A DNA stretch of 64,000 nucleotides from Ruminococcus sp. (lineage in GTDB: Bacteria; Bacillota; Clostridia; Oscillospirales; Ruminococcaceae): NCBI GenBank assembly GCA_021770655.1, contig JAETQO010000001.1:1-64000 (forward strand), given 5' to 3'. The position numbers and the translations under genes were made by a program. This document shows, piece by piece, positions 27,438 to 35,900 of this stretch. Under the pieces are notes generated by a model. It worked only from the letters and a program-made list of their open reading frames with translations. It was not told the origin of the DNA and did no database searches. Positions within the stretch are counted from its first letter, which is position 1. Every line of letters begins with the position of its first letter.

Positions 27438-28743
27438 TAAAAGTGGGAAAAAGTGTTATATATTAAATGATTATTCAAACGAGGATACAGTTCAATTTGA
27501 GGCTGCAGAGTATTGGTATCTTGATTTATATATAATTACCTTAAATGACGTAGATGGAGTGCTTTCTTCTTCGCAACAAAAATACATGGTATTAGAATAT
27601 CCAAGCTATACGGAAATTAATTCTGATAATAATATAAATGATTGTATCTGGTCTGTTCCGTATATGGCATATTTATTTCATAAAACGGGGACTAAACGAT
27701 ATAAAACAATTGATGCGATCATGAGATTCTACGAAGAGCAAATCTCTTTACATAAAGATTTATTAGAAGAATTAGAAAATTATCGTTTTTATCATATGGG
27801 GATTTCAGATTATCAGAAGGTAGAAGGGAAACATTACATTGAGTATAAAATATCTTCTAGGCAACCAGATAAATGGAAGTGTTACTACATTCAAGAGCAT
27901 TATGTTACACAAATTGACTCACTAGGGCTTCTGAATTTAGCTGATCCGGAAGGATTGCATAGTTATAGATACTACCCATTAATGCCACAACCTAATATTA
28001 CTCAGGATACAGTGTATTTTGCAGGAAAACATTTATCCACTAATGTGGCGCACTTGTTGAAAACATCATATAACAAATTGATTCAATATTCAAATCCAGT
28101 ATTTAAGGATGTGCTTAGATACCAATTATACGGCATTGTTTTTAAAGTGGATGTTGTGGGATTTACAATGATGTATAATAAAATTGTCGGTGAAATGAGG
28201 AGTCTTGATGAAACAGGGAAAGAAATAGCTTTACATTTTATTGCAGGAATTTCTAACATTTTTGAAAACAGGTTGCAGGAATTTGGTATTTCGCAATTTG
28301 TAATTGAAGGTGATGGTCTAACTGGAATGCTTCCGCTAAAAGACAATTCGGAGGATGAAAAAGGAGTCAAATGGATTATTGATCTTATTAGTGGAATTAA
28401 ACAGGATATTAATTCATTGGCTCTAAAATTGGGAGAAAAAATATGCATAAGGTGTTCACTTGCAGCAGGAAATTATATTTACGGTAAGTTAGCTGGACTT
28501 AGTTCGACAAAACAAGTTACCGGCGAAATCATGATTTCACTTAGTCGAATGGATCAATATTTACAGGAGTTTATTAAGAATGAGCCCAATTTACCTTGCA
28601 AAAGTATAGTATCATGCGTTGACAATCAATTATACGGCAAGGCTAAGCAATGTTTTATAAATAGTGGTTTTTCTGAATTAACTTCACAGACAGCCTATCG
28701 AGAAACTATTATTAACTCAAAGGTTATTTATAAGGAGGTATAA
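27424..28743 (+). CDS. Protein with divergent class III nucleotide-cyclase domain, cassette gene 4
   Basis: 439 residues. The N-terminal 230 residues are unfamiliar. The C-terminal part (about 235-425) follows the class III cyclase pattern: VFKVDVVGFTMMYN with metal ligand Asp243, QFVIEGDGLTGML with Asp297, the glycine strand CSLAAGNYIYGKLAG and the TGEIMISLSRMDQYL helix with Arg375. Both metal-binding Asp residues are kept, but the transition-state Asn is Ile371 and the purine-selecting Lys and Asp positions appear changed (Val, Gln). It could be an unusual cyclase or a binding-only pseudo-enzyme. GTG 27424 start; it overlaps the radical SAM gene and is followed after 2 bp by gene 5. Confidence 0.7.
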   Translation: MTNINKSGKKCYILNDYSNEDTVQFEAAEYWYLDLYIITLNDVDGVLSSSQQKYMVLEYPSYTEINSDNNINDCIWSVPYMAYLFHKTGTKRYKTIDAIMRFYEEQISLHKDLLEELENYRFYHMGISDYQKVEGKHYIEYKISSRQPDKWKCYYIQEHYVTQIDSLGLLNLADPEGLHSYRYYPLMPQPNITQDTVYFAGKHLSTNVAHLLKTSYNKLIQYSNPVFKDVLRYQLYGIVFKVDVVGFTMMYNKIVGEMRSLDETGKEIALHFIAGISNIFENRLQEFGISQFVIEGDGLTGMLPLKDNSEDEKGVKWIIDLISGIKQDINSLALKLGEKICIRCSLAAGNYIYGKLAGLSSTKQVTGEIMISLSRMDQYLQEFIKNEPNLPCKSIVSCVDNQLYGKAKQCFINSGFSELTSQTAYRETIINSKVIYKEV

Positions 28744-28745
28744 CC

Positions 28746-29384
28746 ATGGCAAACATCAAAATATTACAAACCCCAGATTTTTTGGCTACGTCTATTCCTA
28801 CGGAATGTGTTCCACGGCGTTTTGCAATCGCCACGAATGTCTTGCTTTGTGCAGTTATTAACAAAGAAAGAAAGGGATTTCTGCTATTCAACTATGAGCC
28901 CGAAAAGTGGAATCAATGGTACCCGTATTTCTCGTCTGTTAATGATATGTATAGTTTTGAAGGCGTAACATATGGGGATCTTGTTAACATCTTTAAAAAA
29001 GATATTTTGCCACGCGCGGATGTACAGGCACGAGTAGATAAAGCAGAGAAAGCTTTCCTGAAATTATTAGGTGTTTCAGACGGACATGTTTCAATTAGCC
29101 CATCCCCTGTTGCTCCTGAGATGTGGCTGAAGTATTCAAAAACGCAGAATATATGGACTTTTTATTATATGGAGTTTTTGAAAGTTGATCATTTACCGAA
29201 AGTTGATTTTGAGATGTTAGATCCCAGTGTTGTAGATTTCCTGCCATTAACTGACGATGTTATTGACGAGGTGTTAAAAACTGGACAATATCGGGGGATT
29301 GAGGTGGTAGATAATACATTAGATATCATTAAGAATAAAGATATTTTGAATGAATTAATAAGCAGTGCGATTATACTTTCATGA
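28746..29384 (+). CDS. Protein of unknown function, possibly Nudix-related, cassette gene 5
   Basis: A 212-residue soluble protein behind a strong SD (AAGGAGG, 8 bases before ATG). The first half (RFAIATNVLLCAVINKERKGFLLFNYEPEKWNQWYPYFSS) resembles the opening strands of Nudix hydrolases, and AEKAFLKLLGVSDG resembles a degenerate Nudix-box end, but the required Glu residues of the box (GX5EX7REUXEEXGU) are not all present. It may bind or trim a nucleotide derivative, or the likeness may be superficial. It is the last gene of the cassette and is followed by a strong terminator, which defines the cassette as a unit of five genes. Confidence 0.55.
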   Translation: MANIKILQTPDFLATSIPTECVPRRFAIATNVLLCAVINKERKGFLLFNYEPEKWNQWYPYFSSVNDMYSFEGVTYGDLVNIFKKDILPRADVQARVDKAEKAFLKLLGVSDGHVSISPSPVAPEMWLKYSKTQNIWTFYYMEFLKVDHLPKVDFEMLDPSVVDFLPLTDDVIDEVLKTGQYRGIEVVDNTLDIIKNKDILNELISSAIILS

Positions 29385-29397
29385 GATGTGCTATAGG

Positions 29398-29437
29398 TAG
29401 GGAAGAGGCTGCACATTAATGTGCAACCTCTTCCCTA
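29398..29437 (+). terminator. Terminator closing the five-gene cassette
   Basis: TAGGGAAGAGG / CCTCTTCCCTA with an inner TGCACAT / ATGTGCA stem: a nearly perfect 40-base palindrome followed by TTAAATTT. Confidence 0.85.
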
Positions 29438-29500
29438 TTAAATTTGTGATAAGCACTTGAAAGTGAGTCTTACATCTGTCAACCATTCGGTGTGATAAGG

Positions 29501-29506
29501 TACAAT
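29501..29506 (+). promoter_or_regulatory. Possible -10 box of the Pycsar operon
   Basis: TACAAT, 27 bp before the XRE start. No good -35 is seen at 16-18 bp, so the promoter may need an activator or be weak. Confidence 0.3.
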
Positions 29507-29533
29507 AAATAAGGCCATACAGGGAGGTGTATT

Positions 29534-29785
29534 ATGACAACATCAGATATGATACGGCAATTGTGTAAACAGAGGAATATTAGTCTAGCGGAGTTGTGTA
29601 GGCGTATAGGACAAACTCCACAGAATTTTAATAAAAAGTTGAAGCGCGAAACAGTTACGTTTGAAGAAATTCTGACCATTGCTACTGTATTAGATGCTAG
29701 GTATGAGCAAGCGTTTGTGTTACCTGACGGACAAAAAATAAAGTATGATCAAGCTGAAGAAAATGGAGGAGAGCAAAAATATTAA
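29534..29785 (+). CDS. XRE-family helix-turn-helix regulator of the Pycsar locus
   Basis: An 83-residue DNA-binding protein made almost wholly of a five-helix XRE/HTH_3 domain (MTTSDMIRQLCKQRNIS, ELCRRIGQTPQNFNKKL as the recognition unit). SD GGGAGGTG precedes ATG. It is the first gene of the operon and overlaps the cyclase by one base (TAATG), so it probably represses or tunes its own operon. Similar small XRE genes precede many defence operons. A matching relic of the first codons lies upstream of the neighbouring cassette at 24507. Confidence 0.85.
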   Translation: MTTSDMIRQLCKQRNISLAELCRRIGQTPQNFNKKLKRETVTFEEILTIATVLDARYEQAFVLPDGQKIKYDQAEENGGEQKY

Positions 29786-31215
29786 TGTCATTGACAAAAA
29801 ATGATTTTGATAAATTAGATGCAAGATTGAAAAGCATTATTGAGCAACCAGTAGAAGAAATTGAGATTGATTCAGATTTGCCGCCAACAATTGAACAATT
29901 GGAGGACAATAATAAAACATATTCAATTTCAGCTGCTATATTATTTATTGATATTCGGAAATCCACTTCACTCACACAGAGTAGCCAAGCAAAAAGTATG
30001 GTAAAGATTTATCGTTCATTTATGAGGATGGCGGTGGATTGTGTAAGAAAAAATGGAGAAGTAACACGACAATTCTTAGGAGATAGAATCATGGGCGTAT
30101 TCATTGATTCGACAGATAAAGACGGAATTGTTATAGTAAGCGCAGTGAATAAGGCTGTTAATACAGCGAGAAGCCTTCAAACAGTGATTGATTTTAGCTT
30201 AAATAAGCATTTAAAATCTAAGGTGAATGGTAAGATGATTGAATGCGGAATTGGCATTGATTATGGGAAAGTCTTGGTTACGCAAGTTGGCATGTATGGT
30301 GTGGAGCAAGATGAAAATAAAGAAAATGAAGTAGATTGTGTGTGGGTAGGCAATACTACAAATTATGCAAGTAAGTATTCTGATTTAGCTGCTGGTGGAG
30401 GGATATTTATATCCAAAAATGTTTATCAACAATTATCTGATTGTTATAAAGAGCCGTGGACATTAATTGCAAAGTGTAAAGGGACCAAACTTTTCCAAGG
30501 TTATGTAGCAAGTGATTATTACTTAGATTATTATAATAATTTGGGTGCTCCAACGAGAGTTGAACAGGATAGCACAACTGAATTAGATACAAGTATCCAA
30601 TTGTTGGAAGGCATCAAAGGAATAGAGTACCTTCAAGATAAATTGATTCAAAGAGAAAAAGAACTTGCGGTGTTAGAAGATCGGATAAAACGAGAAAACC
30701 AGAATTTGCAGTCTCAGTATGATAAAGAAAAGTCCCTCCGTATGCAGGCACAACAAAAACAAGAAAACGCCTTAGATGAACTGCATGAAATGACATCCGC
30801 TTATTTTGAGTTTTTATGTGAAGTAATTGAATTTGCTCATTGTAAAAATGGCTATGTTCAGCATGTGACAGAGGCTTTTTGGAATAAGATAATTTCCAGA
30901 TGTTTTGAAATTGGTAAGGAGCTTGATTATTCTGAAAAGCAAATAAAAAGTAAATTGGCTTGTGGACTAATTGCTATTTACAGCTATTATAAAAGATATG
31001 AGAAATCCTATGATGTTATCATAACTATGGCTGAAGATAATACATATTGGATTAACATGGACGAAGCTACATTAAACTGGGCAAAAGAGAAATATGCTTT
31101 GTATAAATTACAAAACGCCATAGAGCGAAGACTTGTAAATTATACTGTTTCAAGTGAGCGCAGAAGCGCTTTTCAGGAAGCGTTAAATAAAGTGAAAAAG
31201 ATGAGAGGAGTATAA
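29785..31215 (+). CDS. Pycsar-type class III nucleotide cyclase 1 with C-terminal helical domain
   Basis: 476 residues, likely the PycC-type cyclase that makes cCMP or cUMP on phage infection. The cyclase domain covers about residues 45-235: AILFIDIRKSTSL with metal ligand Asp56, RQFLGDRIMGVF with Asp100, GIGIDYGKVLVTQVG, and VWVGNTTNYASKYSD with Asn193 and Lys197. Positions that select purines in ordinary adenylate/guanylate cyclases are not the usual Lys and Asp, consistent with a pyrimidine cyclase. A coiled coil (about 265-330) and a helical domain (330-476) follow; these are absent from minimal PycC proteins and may sense infection. It is coupled to the XRE gene and followed 3 bp later by the effector. 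Confidence 0.85.
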   Translation: MSLTKNDFDKLDARLKSIIEQPVEEIEIDSDLPPTIEQLEDNNKTYSISAAILFIDIRKSTSLTQSSQAKSMVKIYRSFMRMAVDCVRKNGEVTRQFLGDRIMGVFIDSTDKDGIVIVSAVNKAVNTARSLQTVIDFSLNKHLKSKVNGKMIECGIGIDYGKVLVTQVGMYGVEQDENKENEVDCVWVGNTTNYASKYSDLAAGGGIFISKNVYQQLSDCYKEPWTLIAKCKGTKLFQGYVASDYYLDYYNNLGAPTRVEQDSTTELDTSIQLLEGIKGIEYLQDKLIQREKELAVLEDRIKRENQNLQSQYDKEKSLRMQAQQKQENALDELHEMTSAYFEFLCEVIEFAHCKNGYVQHVTEAFWNKIISRCFEIGKELDYSEKQIKSKLACGLIAIYSYYKRYEKSYDVIITMAEDNTYWINMDEATLNWAKEKYALYKLQNAIERRLVNYTVSSERRSAFQEALNKVKKMRGV

Positions 31216-31218
31216 GAC

Positions 31219-31839
31219 ATGTCATCAAATAATCAACCACAACCCCAGGTGCAACCACAGTCTCAACCGCAACCCCAGGTGCAATCGCAATCTCAACCGC
31301 AGCCCCAATCACAACAAACCTTTAAAAAAGATGATGCCTTTCAGACATTAACGCTTATTAATACATGGACAGGAAATATTGATACTAAGATTTCCTTTGC
31401 ATTGGCATTAGTAGGTGTTCTTATTGGTATGATTTTTAGTAATGGTTTGCCAAATGCTTTTCAAAAAATTACGCAAGTATCGAAGCTGGCAGAATTAAAC
31501 GGCGGAGAGATTCTTGCAGCTATATTAGTTGGATTGCTTTATTTTGCTAGTTTTTTGTCTATAGTTTGTTTTATGTGGGCGATTATAGCAAGACTTAAAA
31601 ACCCAACCAATGCTTCTTCTGTGTTTTATTTCGGTTCAATTGAGAAAATGGAATTACAAGAGTATAGAGACAAGATGAATCAGATTACTGAAAGAGAGCT
31701 GATAGAAGACTTAGAAGAACAAATTCATACTAATTCAAAGATATGTAACCAAAAAGCAAAATGGTATAATAGGGGAATTAAGTTTTTGCTGGTAACAATT
31801 GTTTTGTGGTTTATTTGTATGACATTTAGACTAATATAG
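31219..31839 (+). CDS. Pycsar membrane effector (PycTM/DUF5706 family)
   Basis: A 206-residue membrane protein. Helices lie at about 58-75, 99-124 and 186-203; between the second and third is the conserved cytosolic segment VFYFGSIEKM, EYRDKMNQITERELIEDLEEQIH, NSKICNQKAKWYNRGI, which is diagnostic of the PycTM/DUF5706 family. In studied systems a cyclic pyrimidine nucleotide opens or assembles the effector and damages the inner membrane, stopping phage growth. Odd feature: the N-terminal 33 residues are a Pro/Gln/Ser repeat (PQPQVQPQSQ-like) coded by 30-bp DNA repeats (31237-31317). It lies between two cyclase genes. The start ATG 31219 overlaps the repeat's beginning closely; spacing to the cyclase is 3 bp. 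Confidence 0.87.
   Translation: MSSNNQPQPQVQPQSQPQPQVQSQSQPQPQSQQTFKKDDAFQTLTLINTWTGNIDTKISFALALVGVLIGMIFSNGLPNAFQKITQVSKLAELNGGEILAAILVGLLYFASFLSIVCFMWAIIARLKNPTNASSVFYFGSIEKMELQEYRDKMNQITERELIEDLEEQIHTNSKICNQKAKWYNRGIKFLLVTIVLWFICMTFRLI
31237..31317 (+). repeat. 30-bp coding tandem repeats in the Pycsar effector
   Basis: Two nearly identical 30-bp units (31237-31266 and 31267-31296, starting CCACAACCCCAGGTG and CCGCAACCCCAGGTG) and a partial third (31297-31317) code for the Pro/Gln-rich N-terminus. Unit length is a multiple of three, so copy-number changes would keep the frame. Confidence 0.8.
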
Positions 31840-31851
31840 GGGGATAAAAAT

Positions 31852-32592
31852 ATGGAGTCGAAGAAAGCCACAACATATACATATAAGGTTGATGATAGTG
31901 CAAGTAGAATGGATGATATTTTAGATGCGAGTGACAATGATTATGAAGATAATAAGAATAGTATTCCCGCTAGGGATAAACTGACATACAAAAACGGATA
32001 TTATGTAAATGTTACAGCATTATTTATTGATATTGTTGATTCATCAAAACTAACAGATGGTCACAAAAGACCTACGTTGGCAAAAATGTATCGTGCTTTT
32101 TTGTCAGAATGCGTTGCTATAATGAATTCTTGGGATATGTGTAAGGAAATAAATATCAATGGGGATTGCGTTTGGGGTGTTTTTGAAACACCTAAAAAAG
32201 CCGATGTTGATAATGTCATTTCTGTGTCAGCCCAATTAAATAGTATGATCAAAATTTTAAATTACAAATTACAAAAGAAAAAATATGACACGATATCGGT
32301 AGGAATCGGCATAGATGATGGAAGAGCATTGATGGTCAAAGCAGGATATTCAGGGAGTGGTATAAATGACATTGTTTGGATGGGAGATGTTGTAAATACA
32401 GCTTGCCATTTAGCAAATAAAGCAGGTAGAGGAGACCGTGATCCAATTATTATTACAGAGCAGATATATAATAATTTAAACGATAAACATAAGAGTTTAT
32501 TTTCCAGTTACACAGATGGTCAGATTACACGGTATGAAGGAAATATAGTAAGGAATGAAATGGAAGCATGGTATAAAGAGAATTGCAAATGA
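31852..32592 (+). CDS. Pycsar-type class III nucleotide cyclase 2
   Basis: A 246-residue stand-alone cyclase. After an acidic N-terminal 45 residues comes the domain with TALFIDIVDSSKL (Asp60), ININGDCVWGVFE (Asp105), SVGIGIDDGRALMVKAG and IVWMGDVVNTACHLANKAG (Asn182; the usual Arg/Lys is His186). Both metal ligands and the transition-state Asn are present, so it is probably active, with a binding pocket different from cyclase 1. SD GGGGGATAA precedes ATG. It follows the effector by 12 bp and ends the operon; no terminator follows before the rlmD-like relic. A heteromeric pair with cyclase 1 is possible but only an inference. Confidence 0.83.
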   Translation: MESKKATTYTYKVDDSASRMDDILDASDNDYEDNKNSIPARDKLTYKNGYYVNVTALFIDIVDSSKLTDGHKRPTLAKMYRAFLSECVAIMNSWDMCKEININGDCVWGVFETPKKADVDNVISVSAQLNSMIKILNYKLQKKKYDTISVGIGIDDGRALMVKAGYSGSGINDIVWMGDVVNTACHLANKAGRGDRDPIIITEQIYNNLNDKHKSLFSSYTDGQITRYEGNIVRNEMEAWYKENCK

Positions 32593-32594
32593 AG

Positions 32595-32845
32595 CGTGGT
32601 TTAGATATGTTTCCGCGGACAGACGAAATGGCAAAACAGCGGTGGATTAAGCCGGACGGAGTGAATGGGCATTTGACGTACTTCCTGTCCTCTCGTGCCA
32701 TGTTGAGACGGTTGTGCTTTTAAGTAAGGAACTTACAGGCACGAAATAACACGTCCATATTGACTATGAACCGAACAGCAACATAGAGTTTCCGTCATCA
32801 GTGACATATAATGCCCGTCGGAGGAAGAAACAGACATTGAATCTG
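32595..32845 (+). pseudogene. Relic of an rlmD/rumA-like 3' end at the island's right edge
   Basis: Reading from 32592 gives KRGLDMFPRT, the conserved C-terminal motif of RlmD (compare IDLFPRTAHVECVV in the intact gene). After about 85 bp of other sequence and a frame change, CATGTTGAG (32699-32707) opens HVETVVLLSKELTGTK and a stop at CACGAAATAA (32740-32749); beyond it HVHIDYEPNSNIEFPSSVTYN resembles the extension seen in element-linked RumA proteins. It cannot encode a working protein. I read it as the displaced or element-carried copy of the integration target. Confidence 0.65.
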
Positions 32846-32943
32846 AGTTGAAACATTTTAAAAATATAAAAAATATCGGAGCAAAATAAGCTTTTTGTTT
32901 TGATCCGAATGTTAGGCGATTTTCATAGGAAGGAGTGAAGAAA
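32846..32943. other. AT-rich junction between the island and addB
   Basis: No gene. It contains the addB SD (AGGAAGGAG at 32928-32936). No clear promoter is visible for addAB, though -10-like TATAAAAAATAT lies near 32866-32877. Confidence 0.4.
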
Positions 32944-35900
32944 ATGGTTTCGATAATTAATGGAGGTTCTCATAGCGGCAGAGACGAGATTTTTATAGAT
33001 AGTATCAAAACTGCGGCGGAAAACAACGAAAATGTGCTGGTTATAATACCGGATCAGTTTTCCTTTGAATATGATAAAAGGCTTTACGATGCTATGGGTG
33101 CGGTACTTTTTAATTCTATACAGACAGCAGGTTTTAACAGGCTTGCCGAATTGACTGAGAAGCTTTACGGCGGTTCCGCAAAAGAAAATGCAAGTGAAAA
33201 CGTTCGGACGATCCTTATGTATAAGTCGGTTAGACGGCTGAAGCAGACTAAGGATATACGATTTTATAAAAAAAGTCTGGATAAGGGACATTTTATATCC
33301 GATCTGAATAAGCTCATAGTTCAGTTCCGTGAAAGCGGAGTAACTCCCGAAGCTTTGCAGTTTGCGGCTGAAAAGCAGGGTGGTTCGCTTGCGCTGAAGC
33401 TTTATGACCTTTCAAGACTTTACCGCTTTTATATGGAAGAGCTTGAATCAGCCGGTATGCAGGACTCTTTATCTGCTGTTGCAAGAAGCGTTCAGCAGGC
33501 TAAGGATAACGGCTACTTTAAGGGTATGACGGTTTTCGTGGACTCTTTCAGCGATTTTACCTTTGACGAATTGAAAATGCTGGACGTTTGTATAAGCCAG
33601 TGCAGATCCTTGACGGTATCGCTTGTGATCGATGAAAAATGCGTCAACGGATATTATAATCACCCTTTCGCAGATACTATAAAAACCAGACAGCAGATAA
33701 TCGATATTGCTGCGGCACATAATATTTCTGCAAAAATCATCAATGCAGATAAAGACGGATTTTCGGGACATGAGTTAAAATATCTTAGCCAAAATCTTTT
33801 CAATACCTGTAAAAAAACTTTTGACGGCAAATGCGAGCGGATATCTGTTACCTCTGCAACGGACGTGTATGAAGAAAGCGAGTTTGTCTGTGCAAAGATA
33901 ATGGAGCTTGTAAGAGAAAAAGATTATCATTTCAGCGACATAGCTCTGCTTACCGGTGATCTGTCCTTGTGCTCGTCGGTTTTTGAGGGCGCATTTGAAC
34001 GGTATGAAATACCCTATTTTACCGACAGAAGCGACAGTATTTCCGCGTCGTCTTTGGTTAGGTATATGAATTCGCTTTTCAAATGTCTGCTTTCAGAAAA
34101 GTATTCTACTGAAAATATATTGAAGTACATAAAGTCTCCGCTTTTTGATATGATAAATATTAAAATTTCCAGTCTTGAAAACTATTGTATCAAATGGAAC
34201 GTCAACGGCGATATGTGGCTTTCTGATTTTACAGTTAATGGAGAGCTTTCCGACAAACAGCTTGAAAGCATAAATCAGTCACGGCGTGTTATAATTGAAC
34301 CCTTTGAATCTTTTAAGAAAAAAATATCCGGTAAAGCAACAGCAGGTATGATATGCCGCGCGCTTTATGATCTGCTTTCCGAAATAAAGCTTTCACAGCA
34401 GACTTTTTCGATAGTAAGGCGCGCGAGCGGTTCGGATAATGAAACACAGCTTGAAATGGCAAGAGGATTAAAGCAACTGTGGAATTCCGTATTGTCGGCA
34501 ATAAAGTCTGTATATGACTGTATGAAAGACGAAGAAATAACGCTGAGACGCTTTTATGAGCTTTTTAAACTTATGCTTTCTCAGATGAGTGTATCAAGAC
34601 CGCCGCAGAAGCTTGATTGTGTAAGGATCTGCGACGCAGGTCATTCAAGACTTGACGGTGTAAAGGCTGTGTTCGTTGTTGAGGTCAACGACGGGGTTTT
34701 TCCTGCTCCGCCGTCATCTTCCGGTCTGATTACAGAAAATGAAAAGCTTTTGCTCAGGGAAAACGATCTGTATATCGCAGACAGTGCACGGAAGGCTTTT
34801 CAATCTGAGAAGCTTGTCTGCTATAACGCCCTTACCATGCCACAGCAGCTTTTGTTTGTTACCTATTCTGAATCTGATCTGGTGGGAGAAGCAAGACGAC
34901 CGTCTTCTTTAGTATCAGAGCTTATCGGAATGTTTGGCAGCAGTATCTGTTCTAAGGCGCAGAATTTAAGTCCGGATTATTTCTGTACGTCCTACCGTAC
35001 AGCATACTATAAGTATATGGAGCATTCCAGAGATAACAGCGAAAGCATTGCAACAATACGGGAGGCTCTGTCGTTATCGGAGAAATACAGCGCTAAACTT
35101 TCTCATCACAAAAATCTGCGTGAGGATGGAAACTATGCGCTTTCTCCGGCTGTAGCCGAGGAACTGTTTTTCCCTGAACAGCCGGCTAAGGTTTCGCCGA
35201 CTCAGCTTGATACATATTATAAATGTCCGTTTAATTATTTCTGCCGCTATGGTCTTGGACTTAACAAGATAAGACCTGTGGATATGGACGGAATGAACAG
35301 AGGGCTTATAGTACACAGTCTGCTCGAAAATATTCTGAAAAATCCTGTTGAGGGTGCAGAGCAGGTTTTCAATGAAGCGTTTCTGAAAATGACCGATGAC
35401 GAACTGAGAGATTATATACATAACAGTGTTACGGAATATATCTCAGATTATCTGGGAGGCGCTTTCGGTAAATCGCCTTCATTTGTCTATCTGGCCGAGC
35501 GTATTGAAAACAGCGCTTTTTATATTGTAAAGTTTATACAGCATGAGCTTAATCATTCAAAGTTCCGACCCGCATTATTGGAATATAAGCTTGAAAGAAC
35601 TGATGATGACGACAGGCTTATTATTGACGTTAACGGGCGTGACAAGATAATTCTTACGGGAATCATAGACAGAGTGGATATTTTTGAAGATGAAAACGGT
35701 GAGAAATATGTAAGGATCATAGATTATAAAACCGGAAAGATAGATCTGAGATATTCTATGCTGTATAACGGCTTGAATTTGCAGATGTTCGTGTACCTTA
35801 CAGCCTTGCTTGAAACTAAAAATCCTGTGAATATAGACGGTAAGCTTAATCAGGCGGGTATAGTTTACTATCGTATCGGACAAACGCCCGAATATTGTGA

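Larger units (their letters stand above)
17816..32850. mobile_element. Genomic island inserted at the 3' end of rlmD
   Basis: Everything between rlmD and addB looks acquired. It holds a truncated IS, gene fragments joined in abrupt ways, a serine-recombinase module with one intact enzyme, and two AT-rich nucleotide-cyclase gene sets. At the right end a broken second copy of an rlmD-like 3' end appears (32595-32845). The 3' end of rlmD (rumA/rum) is a known insertion site for integrative elements that use serine recombinases. Exact ends are unknown; CACGAAATAA occurs at both the rlmD stop (17806-17815) and at 32740-32749 and may reflect the duplicated target. Conjugation genes are absent, so it is a remnant or a mobilisable element. 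Composition differs between its halves, suggesting several acquisitions. Confidence 0.7.

Noticed and set aside
31237..31317. CRISPR or regulatory repeat
   Set aside because: The repeats are in frame and code for the effector's Pro/Gln tail.
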